From contig JAVCCI010000037.1 of NCBI GenBank assembly GCA_030765555.1, positions 1 through 25,277 of the forward strand: 25,277 nucleotides of DNA. The letters are read 5' to 3'. This document shows positions 7,821-14,919 of the stretch, piece after piece. The notes under the pieces are model-generated. The model ran no database searches and had not been told where the DNA came from. It saw only the letters and a program-made list of their open reading frames with translations. Within the stretch, counting starts at the first letter, position 1; each line of letters opens with the position of its first letter. The position numbers were made by a program, and so were the translations under genes. Origin of the DNA: Candidatus Kappaea frigidicola. GTDB lineage: Bacteria > Omnitrophota > Gorgyraeia > JAGLLT01.

Positions 7821-9017
7821 TTAGCCTTTCAGGCCCGACATCTTAATTCCCTCAACAAAGAATCTTTGAGTAAACATAAATATAATAACTAAGGGAATAA
7901 TTGCCATGAAAGCACCCGCCATCAAAAGTTCATATTGGGTACCAAAACCAGTATCCTGAAAATAGGCTAAACCTACAGGCAAAGTTTTCATACTAACGCT
8001 GTTAGTTACAATTAAAGGCCACATGAAGCCCATCCAAGAACCCAAAAGAGTAAAAACAGTTAGTGTAGCCAATGCGGGCTTACTTAAAGGAAGGATTATA
8101 TTCCAAAAGATTCTTAAAAAATTACAGCCATCTATTTTTGCTGCATCTTCTAAATCAACAGGAATGGTCATAAAGAATTGTCTTAACATAAACGTACCAT
8201 ACGCACTAAACATGCCAGGTATTATAAGTGCTTTATAGGTATCAACCCAATCAAGCCAGTTCATAAGAATATAAACCGGAACTAAAATTACAGCATATGG
8301 AATCATCATAGTTGCTAAATATCCTAAAAATAACTTATCTCTACCTGGAAAATTAAGTCTGGAAAATGAATAAGCGGCCATAGCACTTGTTAAAACTTGG
8401 CCCAATGTGACAGCCAGAGAAACAATAAAGCTGTTCCAGTAAAAACGCATAAAGGGCATAACCTCTATAACTGTGCTATAATTTTTCCAAACAGGCTTAA
8501 CTCCTCGATATACTTTATCTACATTTATCTCTTTAGTTTTATATTCATAAATACCATTTTTTTGACTTATAGTCTCAAGAGTTACTACGCCACCTAGAAC
8601 TTTCACTTCGTCCCAACGAGGGAAGTCTCTGTTTTTTGAGGTATTAACTAATCTTATCTTATCCCAAGGACTCCACGGATTACGCCATTTAACATCAATA
8701 TTAGTTTTAGCTACAGTTTCTTTAGTACCTTTTAAAACACCTGTTATATATTCAATCTCACAATTTTCACCCTGAATACTAATTTCAACCTTCTTGCCGT
8801 CTTCAATAATATAGTGATAGTCGGGAATCCATTTGGGCGGATACACAAATACATCAGCTGGATCTTTTAATGAAGTTGAAATCATCCAGACAAGCGGTAT
8901 TATCATAAAAGCAGCTACTAAAGTTAACACCACATAGTAACCCACGCTAACCTTTTCACCTGGTTTTTTTCTGCCTAATACATTTAATTTACTGAGAGCT
9001 ATTGTATCTTTATTCAT
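7821..9017 (-). CDS. Carbohydrate-type ABC transporter permease, MalG-like, with large external insertion
   Basis: This is an inner-membrane permease of the MalG/UgpE (CUT1) type. The EAA loop that contacts the ATPase is clear: EDAAKIDGCNFLRIFWNIILP at about 290-310. Six hydrophobic segments can be placed, the first at about 27-49 and five more after residue 190. At 398 residues it is over 100 longer than a typical MalG-like protein of about 270-300. The excess is a soluble stretch at about 67-177, between PPKWIP (60-65) and WKNYSTVIEVMPF. In ordinary family members these two segments are nearly adjacent. The stretch would face outside the cytoplasm. It follows the MalF-like gene by 16 bases. 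No binding protein or ATPase is in the window, so the substrate is unknown. Confidence 0.9.
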   Translation of the reverse strand: MNKDTIALSKLNVLGRKKPGEKVSVGYYVVLTLVAAFMIIPLVWMISTSLKDPADVFVYPPKWIPDYHYIIEDGKKVEISIQGENCEIEYITGVLKGTKETVAKTNIDVKWRNPWSPWDKIRLVNTSKNRDFPRWDEVKVLGGVVTLETISQKNGIYEYKTKEINVDKVYRGVKPVWKNYSTVIEVMPFMRFYWNSFIVSLAVTLGQVLTSAMAAYSFSRLNFPGRDKLFLGYLATMMIPYAVILVPVYILMNWLDWVDTYKALIIPGMFSAYGTFMLRQFFMTIPVDLEDAAKIDGCNFLRIFWNIILPLSKPALATLTVFTLLGSWMGFMWPLIVTNSVSMKTLPVGLAYFQDTGFGTQYELLMAGAFMAIIPLVIIFMFTQRFFVEGIKMSGLKG

Positions 9018-9033
9018 TTGAAATACCTATTCA

Positions 9034-10002
9034 TTAAGTATAGTGAACTAATTTACCACCATATCTCCAGTTTATAAGAGTGGCTCCAAATATGAGTACA
9101 AACATAAACCAAGCTATGGTACAGGCATATCCAAAGTTATGCCATGTGAAGAAATTCTCGAATATGTAATACATTAAAGTCGTACTAGCTCCATGAGGAC
9201 CACCCTTAGCAAAAATATACGCAAACATAAACCCTCCCTGAAATCCACCAATCACACTCATAACTGCAATAAAGAATGTTGTCGGTGATATCATAGGCCA
9301 GGTTACCGCCCAGAACTTTTGGAAACTACTCGCCCCATCTATTTCCGCAGCTTCATAAAGCGCCTTAGGAATATTCTGCAAAGCAGCTAAATATAAAATC
9401 ATGTTCGTACCACCAAGATAAGTCCAGGTTGTCGCTATAATCATCGAGGGCTTAATCCACTCAGCATTCAACCAATGAACACCCTCTAAATTAAGATTAA
9501 ATAGATCGCCCAAATTTCTAATAAAGGTATTAATAATGCCATAATCATAGTTATAAATCCAAAGCCATAAAAGAGCAACAGCAACTGTCTGACACATAGT
9601 TGGCAAAAAGAATATTGTCCTGAAGACAACAATTCCTTTTTGTTTTTTATTTAAAAGCAAAGCTAAAATTAAAGCCCCAGCCATACTAAAAGGAATACCT
9701 ACCATCAGAAATATTGTATTCCAAAGATATTTCCAGAAAAGAGGATCATTGGCAACAATAGCCCCAGCTTCTTTATTAAAACCAAGAAGCTCTATAAAAT
9801 TAGCTAAACCCACGAAATTCACATTGGGAGGCCAGCTTAAAGATAAGCCTTTATATTCGACAAAACTTAATAAAAGAGAAGTGAATACAGGAAGTAAAGT
9901 AAATATTAAAAAACCTACGAGGTTGGGCAAGAGAAATAAATAAGCAAATATTACCTCTATTTGTTTTTTATCTAGTTTTGCTTTTTTTACTTTCATAGTC
10001 AT
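9034..10002 (-). CDS. Carbohydrate-type ABC transporter permease, MalF/UgpA-like
   Basis: This 322-residue inner-membrane permease is the expected partner of the MalG-like protein that follows. It has a hydrophobic first segment (about 18-45), about six membrane segments in all, and the EAA motif EAAEIDGASSFQKFWAVTWP (217-236). The stretch NFVGLANFIELL (62-73) after the first segment is typical of CUT1 permeases. It lacks the long P2 loop of enterobacterial MalF. Two close ATGs occur: 10002 and 9996 (giving MKVKKAKL). No Shine-Dalgarno is seen before either. A candidate promoter ends right at the first ATG, which would favour the second start on a leaderless message. The substrate cannot be read from the sequence. 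Sugar, polyol or glycerol phosphate are the usual choices for this family. Confidence 0.92.
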   Translation of the reverse strand: MTMKVKKAKLDKKQIEVIFAYLFLLPNLVGFLIFTLLPVFTSLLLSFVEYKGLSLSWPPNVNFVGLANFIELLGFNKEAGAIVANDPLFWKYLWNTIFLMVGIPFSMAGALILALLLNKKQKGIVVFRTIFFLPTMCQTVAVALLWLWIYNYDYGIINTFIRNLGDLFNLNLEGVHWLNAEWIKPSMIIATTWTYLGGTNMILYLAALQNIPKALYEAAEIDGASSFQKFWAVTWPMISPTTFFIAVMSVIGGFQGGFMFAYIFAKGGPHGASTTLMYYIFENFFTWHNFGYACTIAWFMFVLIFGATLINWRYGGKLVHYT

Positions 10003-10031
10003 ATTGTAGTGCTATTGGGGAACTTACGCAA
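10003..10031 (-). promoter_or_regulatory. Candidate promoter for the permease pair
   Basis: On the minus strand, a -35-like TTGCGT (10026-10031) is followed after exactly 17 bases by TACAAT (10003-10008), one mismatch from TATAAT. The site lies between the rplQ terminator and the first permease ATG, where a promoter is expected because the upstream operon ends. The -35 match is only 3 of 6. The start of transcription would fall about 7 bases downstream, near the second ATG at 9996. Confidence 0.35.
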
Positions 10032-10035
10032 GAAT

Positions 10036-10067
10036 ATAAAAGCGCCTTAGTAATAAGGCGCTTTTAT
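10036..10067 (-). terminator. Rho-independent terminator after rplQ
   Basis: A perfect 14-bp stem (10036-10049 with 10054-10067) surrounds a 4-base loop, 5 bases after the rplQ stop. The core is GCGCCTTA/TAAGGCGC, and the outer stem is A-rich on one side and T-rich on the other. On the minus strand the T-run TTTTAT lies in the distal arm and continues as ATTCTT. The layout is symmetric, so it could also stop plus-strand transcription, but no plus-strand gene ends here. It marks the end of the ribosomal super-operon. Confidence 0.85.
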
Positions 10068-10072
10068 TGAAA

Positions 10073-10675
10073 TTATTCTTTATTGCCCTTTTTGAGATAA
10101 CTTCTTAAATTTTTCAAGAAGCCTTCATCTTTCTGCTCAGCATCCTTACTGGACGCCTCAGGAGCAGTTTTTTTAGTTTCTTTAGGAGTTACTTTTTTTG
10201 TCTCTGCTTTAGCTGTTGCTTTCTTTTCTTCCTTCGTAATTTTTGTTACTTCTTCATTAGCCTTAGAAGCTTTTTCTTTAGTTTGCTTCGATGCAACTTT
10301 AACCTTTGCTTTCTTAGGCTTTAGCTCCACTAGACTCAAAATAGCCATTTTTGCTCCATCACCCGCCCTAGTATCCAAATGCACAATGCGAGTATAGCCA
10401 CCTGCCCTATCTTTAAACCTGGGACCAATTTCTTTAAAAACCAAAGATGTCATCTTATGATCCTGAAGCACATTATATACCATTCTCTTATTTGCAAGAG
10501 TATCCTCTTTGGTAAGAGTAATAACTTTCTCTATTGCCTTTTTAGCCTCTTTAGCGTTAGCAAGCGTAGTTGTAATTGTCTCAGCAATAAATATGTTTCT
10601 AACCATATTATTTAACATGGCTTTACGATGTGCTGTAGTTCTTCCGAGTTTTCTTTTATTTTTTTTATGCCTCAT
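10073..10675 (-). CDS. rplQ: 50S ribosomal protein L17 with long basic/acidic C-terminal tail
   Basis: L17 is a large-subunit protein near the exit region of the tunnel. Residues 1-118 are a normal L17, starting MRHKKNKRKLGRTTAHRKAM and containing KEIGPRFKDRAGGYTRI (81-97). Typical bacterial L17 has about 115-130 residues. Here residues 119-200 are an extra tail dominated by Lys, Ala, Glu and Thr, low in complexity and probably disordered. The tail ends in a short helix-like segment, GFLKNLRSYLKKG. The reading frame is open to the stop, so the tail is coded and not a frameshift artefact. The gene is last in the alpha operon after rpoA, with a terminator directly after its stop. Confidence 0.97.
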   Translation of the reverse strand: MRHKKNKRKLGRTTAHRKAMLNNMVRNIFIAETITTTLANAKEAKKAIEKVITLTKEDTLANKRMVYNVLQDHKMTSLVFKEIGPRFKDRAGGYTRIVHLDTRAGDGAKMAILSLVELKPKKAKVKVASKQTKEKASKANEEVTKITKEEKKATAKAETKKVTPKETKKTAPEASSKDAEQKDEGFLKNLRSYLKKGNKE

Positions 10676-10692
10676 TATTATTCATCCTGATC

Positions 10693-11685
10693 TTATTTAT
10701 TTTCTTTTAACATTTCTTCAACTTTCATTCCAAAGTGAAGACCCATAGTATCAAGTATCTCTTTAATTTCTGTAAGTGATTTTTTGCCAAAATTTCTGTA
10801 TTTCAACATATCACCTTCACTCCTTTTGACCATATCCCCCAATGTCTGGATCTTAGCTTCCCTAAGACAATTAGCTGACCTTACTGAAAGCTCAAGCTCA
10901 CTAACTGGCTTATTAATTTTATCAAATAATTCTTTTTCCTGCTGAGACTTCTCTTCCTCAATCTCATCTTCTTCTTCGGGAAATTCACCAAACTGAGCAA
11001 AAAGATCTAAATGCCTTTGAAGAATGTTAGCCGAATAACAAAGTGCATCTTTAGGGCTTATACTGCCATTAGTCCAGATTTCTAATGATAATTTATCATA
11101 ATCTGTTCTCTGTCCCACACGAGTATCCTCAACATAAAACATAACCTTTGTAACTGGAGAAAAAACTGAATCAATTGGTATATAGCCAACCGGCATACCT
11201 TCTTTTTTATTTCTTTCAGCCGGAACATACCCTCTACCTCTGCCTACTTCCATTTGTATCTTTAATTTCCTATCTTTGGTCAACGTCGCCAAAACTAAAT
11301 CAGAATTTAGTATTTCAACAGTTTCATCTGTTTTAATATCAGAAGCTTTAATCGTACCCTTTTTACCAACTGCTAGTTCAATAATTTTAGGCTCTTTAGA
11401 GTGCGATCTTAAAACTAACTTCTTAATATTAAGCATTATTTGGGCTGTATCTTCTACTACCCCTTCAAGAGAAGAAAACTCATGAGGAGCCCCCTCAATT
11501 TTCACAGCTGTTACAGCACTACCTTCTATAGAAGAAATAAGAACTCTTCTAAGAACATTACCAATAGTAACGCCATAACCTCTTTCAAAAGGCTCTGCGG
11601 TGAAATTTCCATACACATTAGTCTGTGTTTTTTCATCTAATTTTAGCCTTTTAGGTAATTCAAAACCTCGCCACCTGACTCCCAT
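10693..11685 (-). CDS. rpoA: DNA-directed RNA polymerase alpha subunit
   Basis: Alpha dimerises to start RNA polymerase assembly, and its C-terminal domain contacts promoters and activators. The 330 residues give an N-terminal domain (about 10-232) with ERGYGVTIGNVLRRVLISS (34-52) and the conserved FSSLEGVVEDT. An acidic linker follows (about 234-250, EEEDEIEEE). The C-terminal domain is at about 255-325 with ELSVRSANCLREAKI (264-278) and the second helix-hairpin region YRNFGKKSLTEIKE. The start at 11685 has the best ribosome-binding site I saw in the window. It lies between rpsD and rplQ, the standard alpha-operon position. Confidence 0.98.
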   Translation of the reverse strand: MGVRWRGFELPKRLKLDEKTQTNVYGNFTAEPFERGYGVTIGNVLRRVLISSIEGSAVTAVKIEGAPHEFSSLEGVVEDTAQIMLNIKKLVLRSHSKEPKIIELAVGKKGTIKASDIKTDETVEILNSDLVLATLTKDRKLKIQMEVGRGRGYVPAERNKKEGMPVGYIPIDSVFSPVTKVMFYVEDTRVGQRTDYDKLSLEIWTNGSISPKDALCYSANILQRHLDLFAQFGEFPEEEDEIEEEKSQQEKELFDKINKPVSELELSVRSANCLREAKIQTLGDMVKRSEGDMLKYRNFGKKSLTEIKEILDTMGLHFGMKVEEMLKENK

Positions 11686-11690
11686 TTAGT

Positions 11691-11724
11691 TACCTCCTAG
11701 ATCTGTATATAAATTCTTATTATA
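11691..11724 (-). promoter_or_regulatory. Strong rpoA ribosome-binding site with a possible internal -10 element
   Basis: The 45-base rpsD-rpoA gap holds AGGAGGTA (11691-11698) 5 bases before the rpoA ATG, close to a full anti-16S match. Further upstream is an exact TATAAT (11719-11724). No convincing -35 lies 17 bases before it, so an internal promoter is only possible. In such AT-rich DNA a chance match is likely. The ribosome-binding site itself is secure. Confidence 0.5.
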
Positions 11725-11730
11725 CTTAAT

Positions 11731-12345
11731 TTATTTTGAATAAAGCTCTACAATTAACTGTTCTTCAATCGCTACCTCTATATCAGCTCTTTCTGGTAGC
11801 TTAGTAATCTTAATAAGAAGCTTTTCCTTATCGACATCCATCCAATTTGGAATTATGCGATCTTCTGTACTTTTAATATTGCCATTTACAAGTTTCTTTG
11901 TATTTTCTTTTCCTTTGATACTTATAATATCATTCTGACTTATCAAAAAGGAAGGCAAATTAACTTTACGACCTTTAACCTGGATATGCCCATGCCTAAC
12001 TATCTGTCTTGCTGCATCTCTGGTTTTAGCAAATCCAGCTTTAAAAACAGCATTGTCAAGTCGACATTCAAGTATCTGAAGCAAGTTGTGTCCGGTAACA
12101 CCTTTCCTGCGCTCGGCCTCATGGAAATACTTTCTAAACTGTTTTTCCAAAACGCCATACATCTTTTTAACCTTCTGTTTTTCTAATAACTGCGTACCGT
12201 AGTTTGACATCTTGCGTCTTTTTTTACCGTGCTGTCCGGGTCCATACGGCCTTTTTTCTAAAATGCGGTCAAATTTAGGGTTACCAAAAATGTTAACACC
12301 TAATCTTCGAACGACTTTACCTCTAGGAGTAAAATTTCTTCCCAT
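11731..12345 (-). CDS. rpsD: 30S ribosomal protein S4
   Basis: S4 is a primary 16S rRNA binder that starts small-subunit assembly. In some bacteria it also represses the alpha operon. The 204 residues start MGRNFTPRGKVVRRLG and contain KRPYGPGQHGKKR (31-43) and LLQILECRLDNAVFKAGFA (88-106). The S4 RNA-binding domain follows with ARQIVRHGHIQVKGRKVNLPS. The N-terminal CxxC zinc motif of some S4 proteins is absent, so this is the zinc-free form. Length is normal. It sits 5 bases after rpsK. Confidence 0.98.
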   Translation of the reverse strand: MGRNFTPRGKVVRRLGVNIFGNPKFDRILEKRPYGPGQHGKKRRKMSNYGTQLLEKQKVKKMYGVLEKQFRKYFHEAERRKGVTGHNLLQILECRLDNAVFKAGFAKTRDAARQIVRHGHIQVKGRKVNLPSFLISQNDIISIKGKENTKKLVNGNIKSTEDRIIPNWMDVDKEKLLIKITKLPERADIEVAIEEQLIVELYSK

Positions 12346-12350
12346 ATAAA

Positions 12351-12743
12351 CTAAACTCTCCTTCTTTTCGGAGGTCTACAACCATTATGTGGTATCGGTG
12401 TGACGTCCTTTATTGCTTTTACATTAAGTCCTGCTGCCTGGAGGGCTCTAATTGCAGAATCCCTTCCCGAGCCTGGCCCTTTGACTTTAACTTCTACTTG
12501 CTTCATCCCAAATTCCATGGCTCTTTTAGCTGCATCTTTAGCAGCTACCTGAGCTGCAAAAGGGGTAGACTTTCTTGAACCTTTAAAACCTGAGCAACCA
12601 GTCGTAGACCAGCATAACACATTGCCATTCTTATCTGTTATCGTAACATGTGTATTATTAAAAGTAGCCTTTATATGAGCTACACCTTCAATCACTTGAC
12701 GAGTTATCTTTTTCTTAATTCTTCTTTTTTGTTCTTTGGCCAT
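12351..12743 (-). CDS. rpsK: 30S ribosomal protein S11
   Basis: S11 lies in the 30S platform near the mRNA exit and the E site. The 130-residue protein has the conserved core THVTITDKNGNVLCWSTTG. GPGSGRDSAIRALQAAGL and the C-terminal PIPHNGCRPPKRRRV are textbook S11. The N-terminal basic tail (KEQKRRIKKKITRQ) is slightly lengthened but within range. A ribosome-binding site (AGGAGA) precedes the ATG. It follows rpsM by 17 bases and precedes rpsD by 5. Confidence 0.98.
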   Translation of the reverse strand: MAKEQKRRIKKKITRQVIEGVAHIKATFNNTHVTITDKNGNVLCWSTTGCSGFKGSRKSTPFAAQVAAKDAAKRAMEFGMKQVEVKVKGPGSGRDSAIRALQAAGLNVKAIKDVTPIPHNGCRPPKRRRV

Positions 12744-12760
12744 TCTTATCTCCTAATTAA

Positions 12761-13135
12761 CTATTTTTTTCTCTTAGCAGCGCCTACATTTCTTCGAGGC
12801 CCTTTACGTGTGCGAGCATTGCTTGATGTCCTTTGACCTCTTGCAGGTAAGCCTCTCTTATGCCTTAAACCTCTATAACAACCGATATCCATCAATCTTT
12901 TAATGTTGCCCGTTACTACGCGGCGCAATTCACCCTCAACCCTCAAATCTTTCTGAATAACATTGGTTATTTTTGATACTTCTTCTTCAGTCAACTTGCT
13001 AGCCTTCATTTCTGGATCAATGTTAGCTTGCTTTAAAAGACTAAGAGCTTTGGTGTTACCAATACCATATAAATATGTAAGAGAAATCATTATCTTTTTA
13101 TTTTTTGGTATATCAACCCCTAAAATCCTTGGCAT
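12761..13135 (-). CDS. rpsM: 30S ribosomal protein S13
   Basis: S13 sits in the head of the 30S subunit and contacts P-site tRNA and the 50S bridge. The 124 residues start MPRILGVDIPKNKKI and hold the helix-two-turn-helix segment YLYGIGNTKALSLL (22-35). The conserved C-terminal stretch is YRGLRHKRGLPARGQRTSSN, followed by TRKGPRR. Length is normal. GAGGAGA before the ATG is a good ribosome-binding site. The gene opens the alpha part of the cluster, after rpmJ. Confidence 0.98.
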   Translation of the reverse strand: MPRILGVDIPKNKKIMISLTYLYGIGNTKALSLLKQANIDPEMKASKLTEEEVSKITNVIQKDLRVEGELRRVVTGNIKRLMDIGCYRGLRHKRGLPARGQRTSSNARTRKGPRRNVGAAKRKK

Positions 13136-13158
13136 TTCATCTCCTCATTCGTTAAAAT

Positions 13159-13272
13159 CTAGCCTTGCCTCTGCTTATGCTTAGGTATAGAACAAATTAC
13201 TTTTACTACACCTTTTCTTTTAATTATTTTGCATTTCGGGCAAATTTTCTTAACACTTGCTTGTACCTTCAT
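13159..13272 (-). CDS. rpmJ: 50S ribosomal protein L36, zinc-binding form
   Basis: This tiny gene of 37 codons starts at the ATG at 13272 and stops with TAG at 13159. The protein starts MKVQASVKKICPKCKI and ends IPKHKQRQG. C11, C14, C27 and H32 form the CCCH zinc ribbon of the C+ form of L36. It differs slightly from the commonest N-terminus (MKVRPSVKK) but is unmistakable. GGAG stands 8 bases before the start. It lies between infA and rpsM, the standard position. Confidence 0.97.
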   Translation of the reverse strand: MKVQASVKKICPKCKIIKRKGVVKVICSIPKHKQRQG

Positions 13273-13290
13273 AATCTTACTCCAATATTT

Positions 13291-13509
13291 TTACTTTAAT
13301 CTGTAAGTAATTCTGCCCTTACTTAAATCATAAGGAGAAAGTTCTAACTTAACCTTATCTCCAGGAAGAATGCGAATAAAATGCATTCTCATCTTACCGG
13401 AAATATGAGCCAAAAGGACGTGCCCATTTTCAAGCTCTACTCTAAACATTGTATTAGGTAGTGCTTCTACTACTTTACCTTCAACTTCAATTGCTTCTTC
13501 TTTAGCCAT
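13291..13509 (-). CDS. infA: Translation initiation factor IF-1
   Basis: IF-1 is a single OB-fold protein that covers the 30S A site and helps IF-2 and IF-3 during initiation. The 72-residue protein matches the family almost end to end. It shows IEVEGKVVEALPNTMFRVEL (7-26), then NGHVLLAHISGKMRMHFIRI, and finally GDKVKLELSPYDLSKGRITYR. Length is exactly typical. AAGGTG precedes the ATG. It lies between map and rpmJ, as in many Gram-positive and candidate-phylum operons. Confidence 0.98.
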   Translation of the reverse strand: MAKEEAIEVEGKVVEALPNTMFRVELENGHVLLAHISGKMRMHFIRILPGDKVKLELSPYDLSKGRITYRLK

Positions 13510-13522
13510 AAATTTTTACACC

Positions 13523-14266
13523 TTAAGCGAGTATTTCTACTCTTTTATCACTTATATATACGGTATGCTCAAAATGAGCTGATAATGAACCGTCTTTAGT
13601 TACTGCAGTCCAACCATCATCTAATACTTCTATCTCATAACCGCCGATATTAATCATTGGCTCTATTGCTAAAACCATACCAGATTTTAATTTAATTCCG
13701 GTATGCGGCTTACCAAAATTGGGTATCTGCGGATCTTCATGTAAACTAGCGCCAATACCGTGACCTACAAATTGCCTGACAACAGAATAACCTTGGGCTT
13801 CTACATGACTCTGAACCGCGTAAGAAATATCATAAAGCCTGTTACCAGCCTTAGCTGCTGCTACTGCTAATTCCAAAGACTCTTCTGTTATCCTCATAAG
13901 CTGCTGAGCTTCCTGAGAAACATTTGTGCTTACAGCAAAGGTTCTGGCTGCATCCCCAAAGTATCCATCAAGCCAAACACCAACATCAAGACTGATAATA
14001 TCGGTATCCTGCAGTTTTCTATCAGAGGGAATACCATGTACTATCTCATCATTAATAGAAGTGCAAACTCCAGCTGGATAACCCATGTAACCCTTAAAAG
14101 CTGGTTTAGCTTTTTTAGAGCAAATAAACTCTTCACCGATTTTATTTAACTCTTTAGTGCTAATTCCTGGTCTTACTTTAGTTTTTAAAAGATCTAGTGT
14201 TTCTTTGACAATTCTACATGACACCCGAATCTTATCTATTTCTTTGGGTGATTTTAAAAGTATCAT
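13523..14266 (-). CDS. map: Methionine aminopeptidase, type I
   Basis: Map removes the initiator methionine from new proteins whose second residue is small. The 247-residue type I enzyme has all five metal ligands: D94, D105, H169, E202 and E233. Substrate-contacting H77 lies in DEIVHGIPS, and FVGHGIG (166-172) and IEPMINIGG (201-209) are conserved. There is no N-terminal extension and no type II insertion. The ATG overlaps the adk stop as ATGA, and no separate ribosome-binding site is obvious, so it is probably translated by coupling. adk-map-infA is a conserved order downstream of secY. Confidence 0.98.
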   Translation of the reverse strand: MILLKSPKEIDKIRVSCRIVKETLDLLKTKVRPGISTKELNKIGEEFICSKKAKPAFKGYMGYPAGVCTSINDEIVHGIPSDRKLQDTDIISLDVGVWLDGYFGDAARTFAVSTNVSQEAQQLMRITEESLELAVAAAKAGNRLYDISYAVQSHVEAQGYSVVRQFVGHGIGASLHEDPQIPNFGKPHTGIKLKSGMVLAIEPMINIGGYEIEVLDDGWTAVTKDGSLSAHFEHTVYISDKRVEILA

Positions 14267-14919
14267 ACAATATTTTGCTTTTTAAAATAACCCTGAAGCT
14301 TTGCAAATAACTCTTGAGCATCCATATCACCTGATACCACAAAGAGCTTACCTTCATGCTTATAATAGTCAATCAAGGCTGCTGTTTGCTGATTATAAAC
14401 CTCAAGTCTATTTTTAATTGTCTCGGATTTGTCATCTTTTCTTTGATACAACTCTCCGCCACATTTATCACAAACATTCTTGACTTTCGAAGGCACATTA
14501 ATTACATGATAAACAGCTCCACACGCCCTACACACCCTTCTTCCAGAAAGTCGTTTAACTATTACATCTTCGGTTGTTTCTAAATATATAACACTATCCA
14601 AATTTATATTTTTTTCAATCAGGCGCTTACCAAATGCCTCTGCCTGAGTCACGTTTCTGGGAAAACCGTCTAAAATAAAACCTTCTTGTGCCTCTGCTGA
14701 ATTAAGCTTATTAATGACCATATCTATTACTAATTCATCTGGAACCAACTCACCTTTTTCCATATATCCCTTGGCTTTAAGTCCTAATTCAGATTCCATA
14801 GCCACTTCTTCTCTTAATAAATCACCTGTAGCTATATGAAGAACCTTGTAATGATCTGTCAAAATAGCAGCTTGAGTTCCTTTTCCGGCTCCCGGAGGCC
14901 CCAATAATACAATACGCAT
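14263..14919 (-). CDS. adk: Adenylate kinase, zinc-type LID
   Basis: Adk balances AMP, ADP and ATP. The 218 residues start MRIVLLGPPGAGKGTQA, with the P-loop at 7-15. The AMP-binding region ATGDLLRE (30-37) and DGFPRN (84-89) follow. The long LID carries four cysteines, C130, C133, C150 and C153, in two CxxC pairs, the structural zinc-binding arrangement known from Bacillus-type Adk. Enteric Adk lacks these cysteines. The ATG directly abuts the secY stop (TAA then ATG), with an AAGGT-like site inside the end of secY. It overlaps map by 4 bases. Confidence 0.98.
   Translation of the reverse strand: MRIVLLGPPGAGKGTQAAILTDHYKVLHIATGDLLREEVAMESELGLKAKGYMEKGELVPDELVIDMVINKLNSAEAQEGFILDGFPRNVTQAEAFGKRLIEKNINLDSVIYLETTEDVIVKRLSGRRVCRACGAVYHVINVPSKVKNVCDKCGGELYQRKDDKSETIKNRLEVYNQQTAALIDYYKHEGKLFVVSGDMDAQELFAKLQGYFKKQNIV

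Noticed and set aside
10073..10320. L17 tail as a frameshift or fusion to another gene
   Set aside because: The frame is continuous from the L17 core, the tail has no domain, and the stop is followed at once by the operon terminator.
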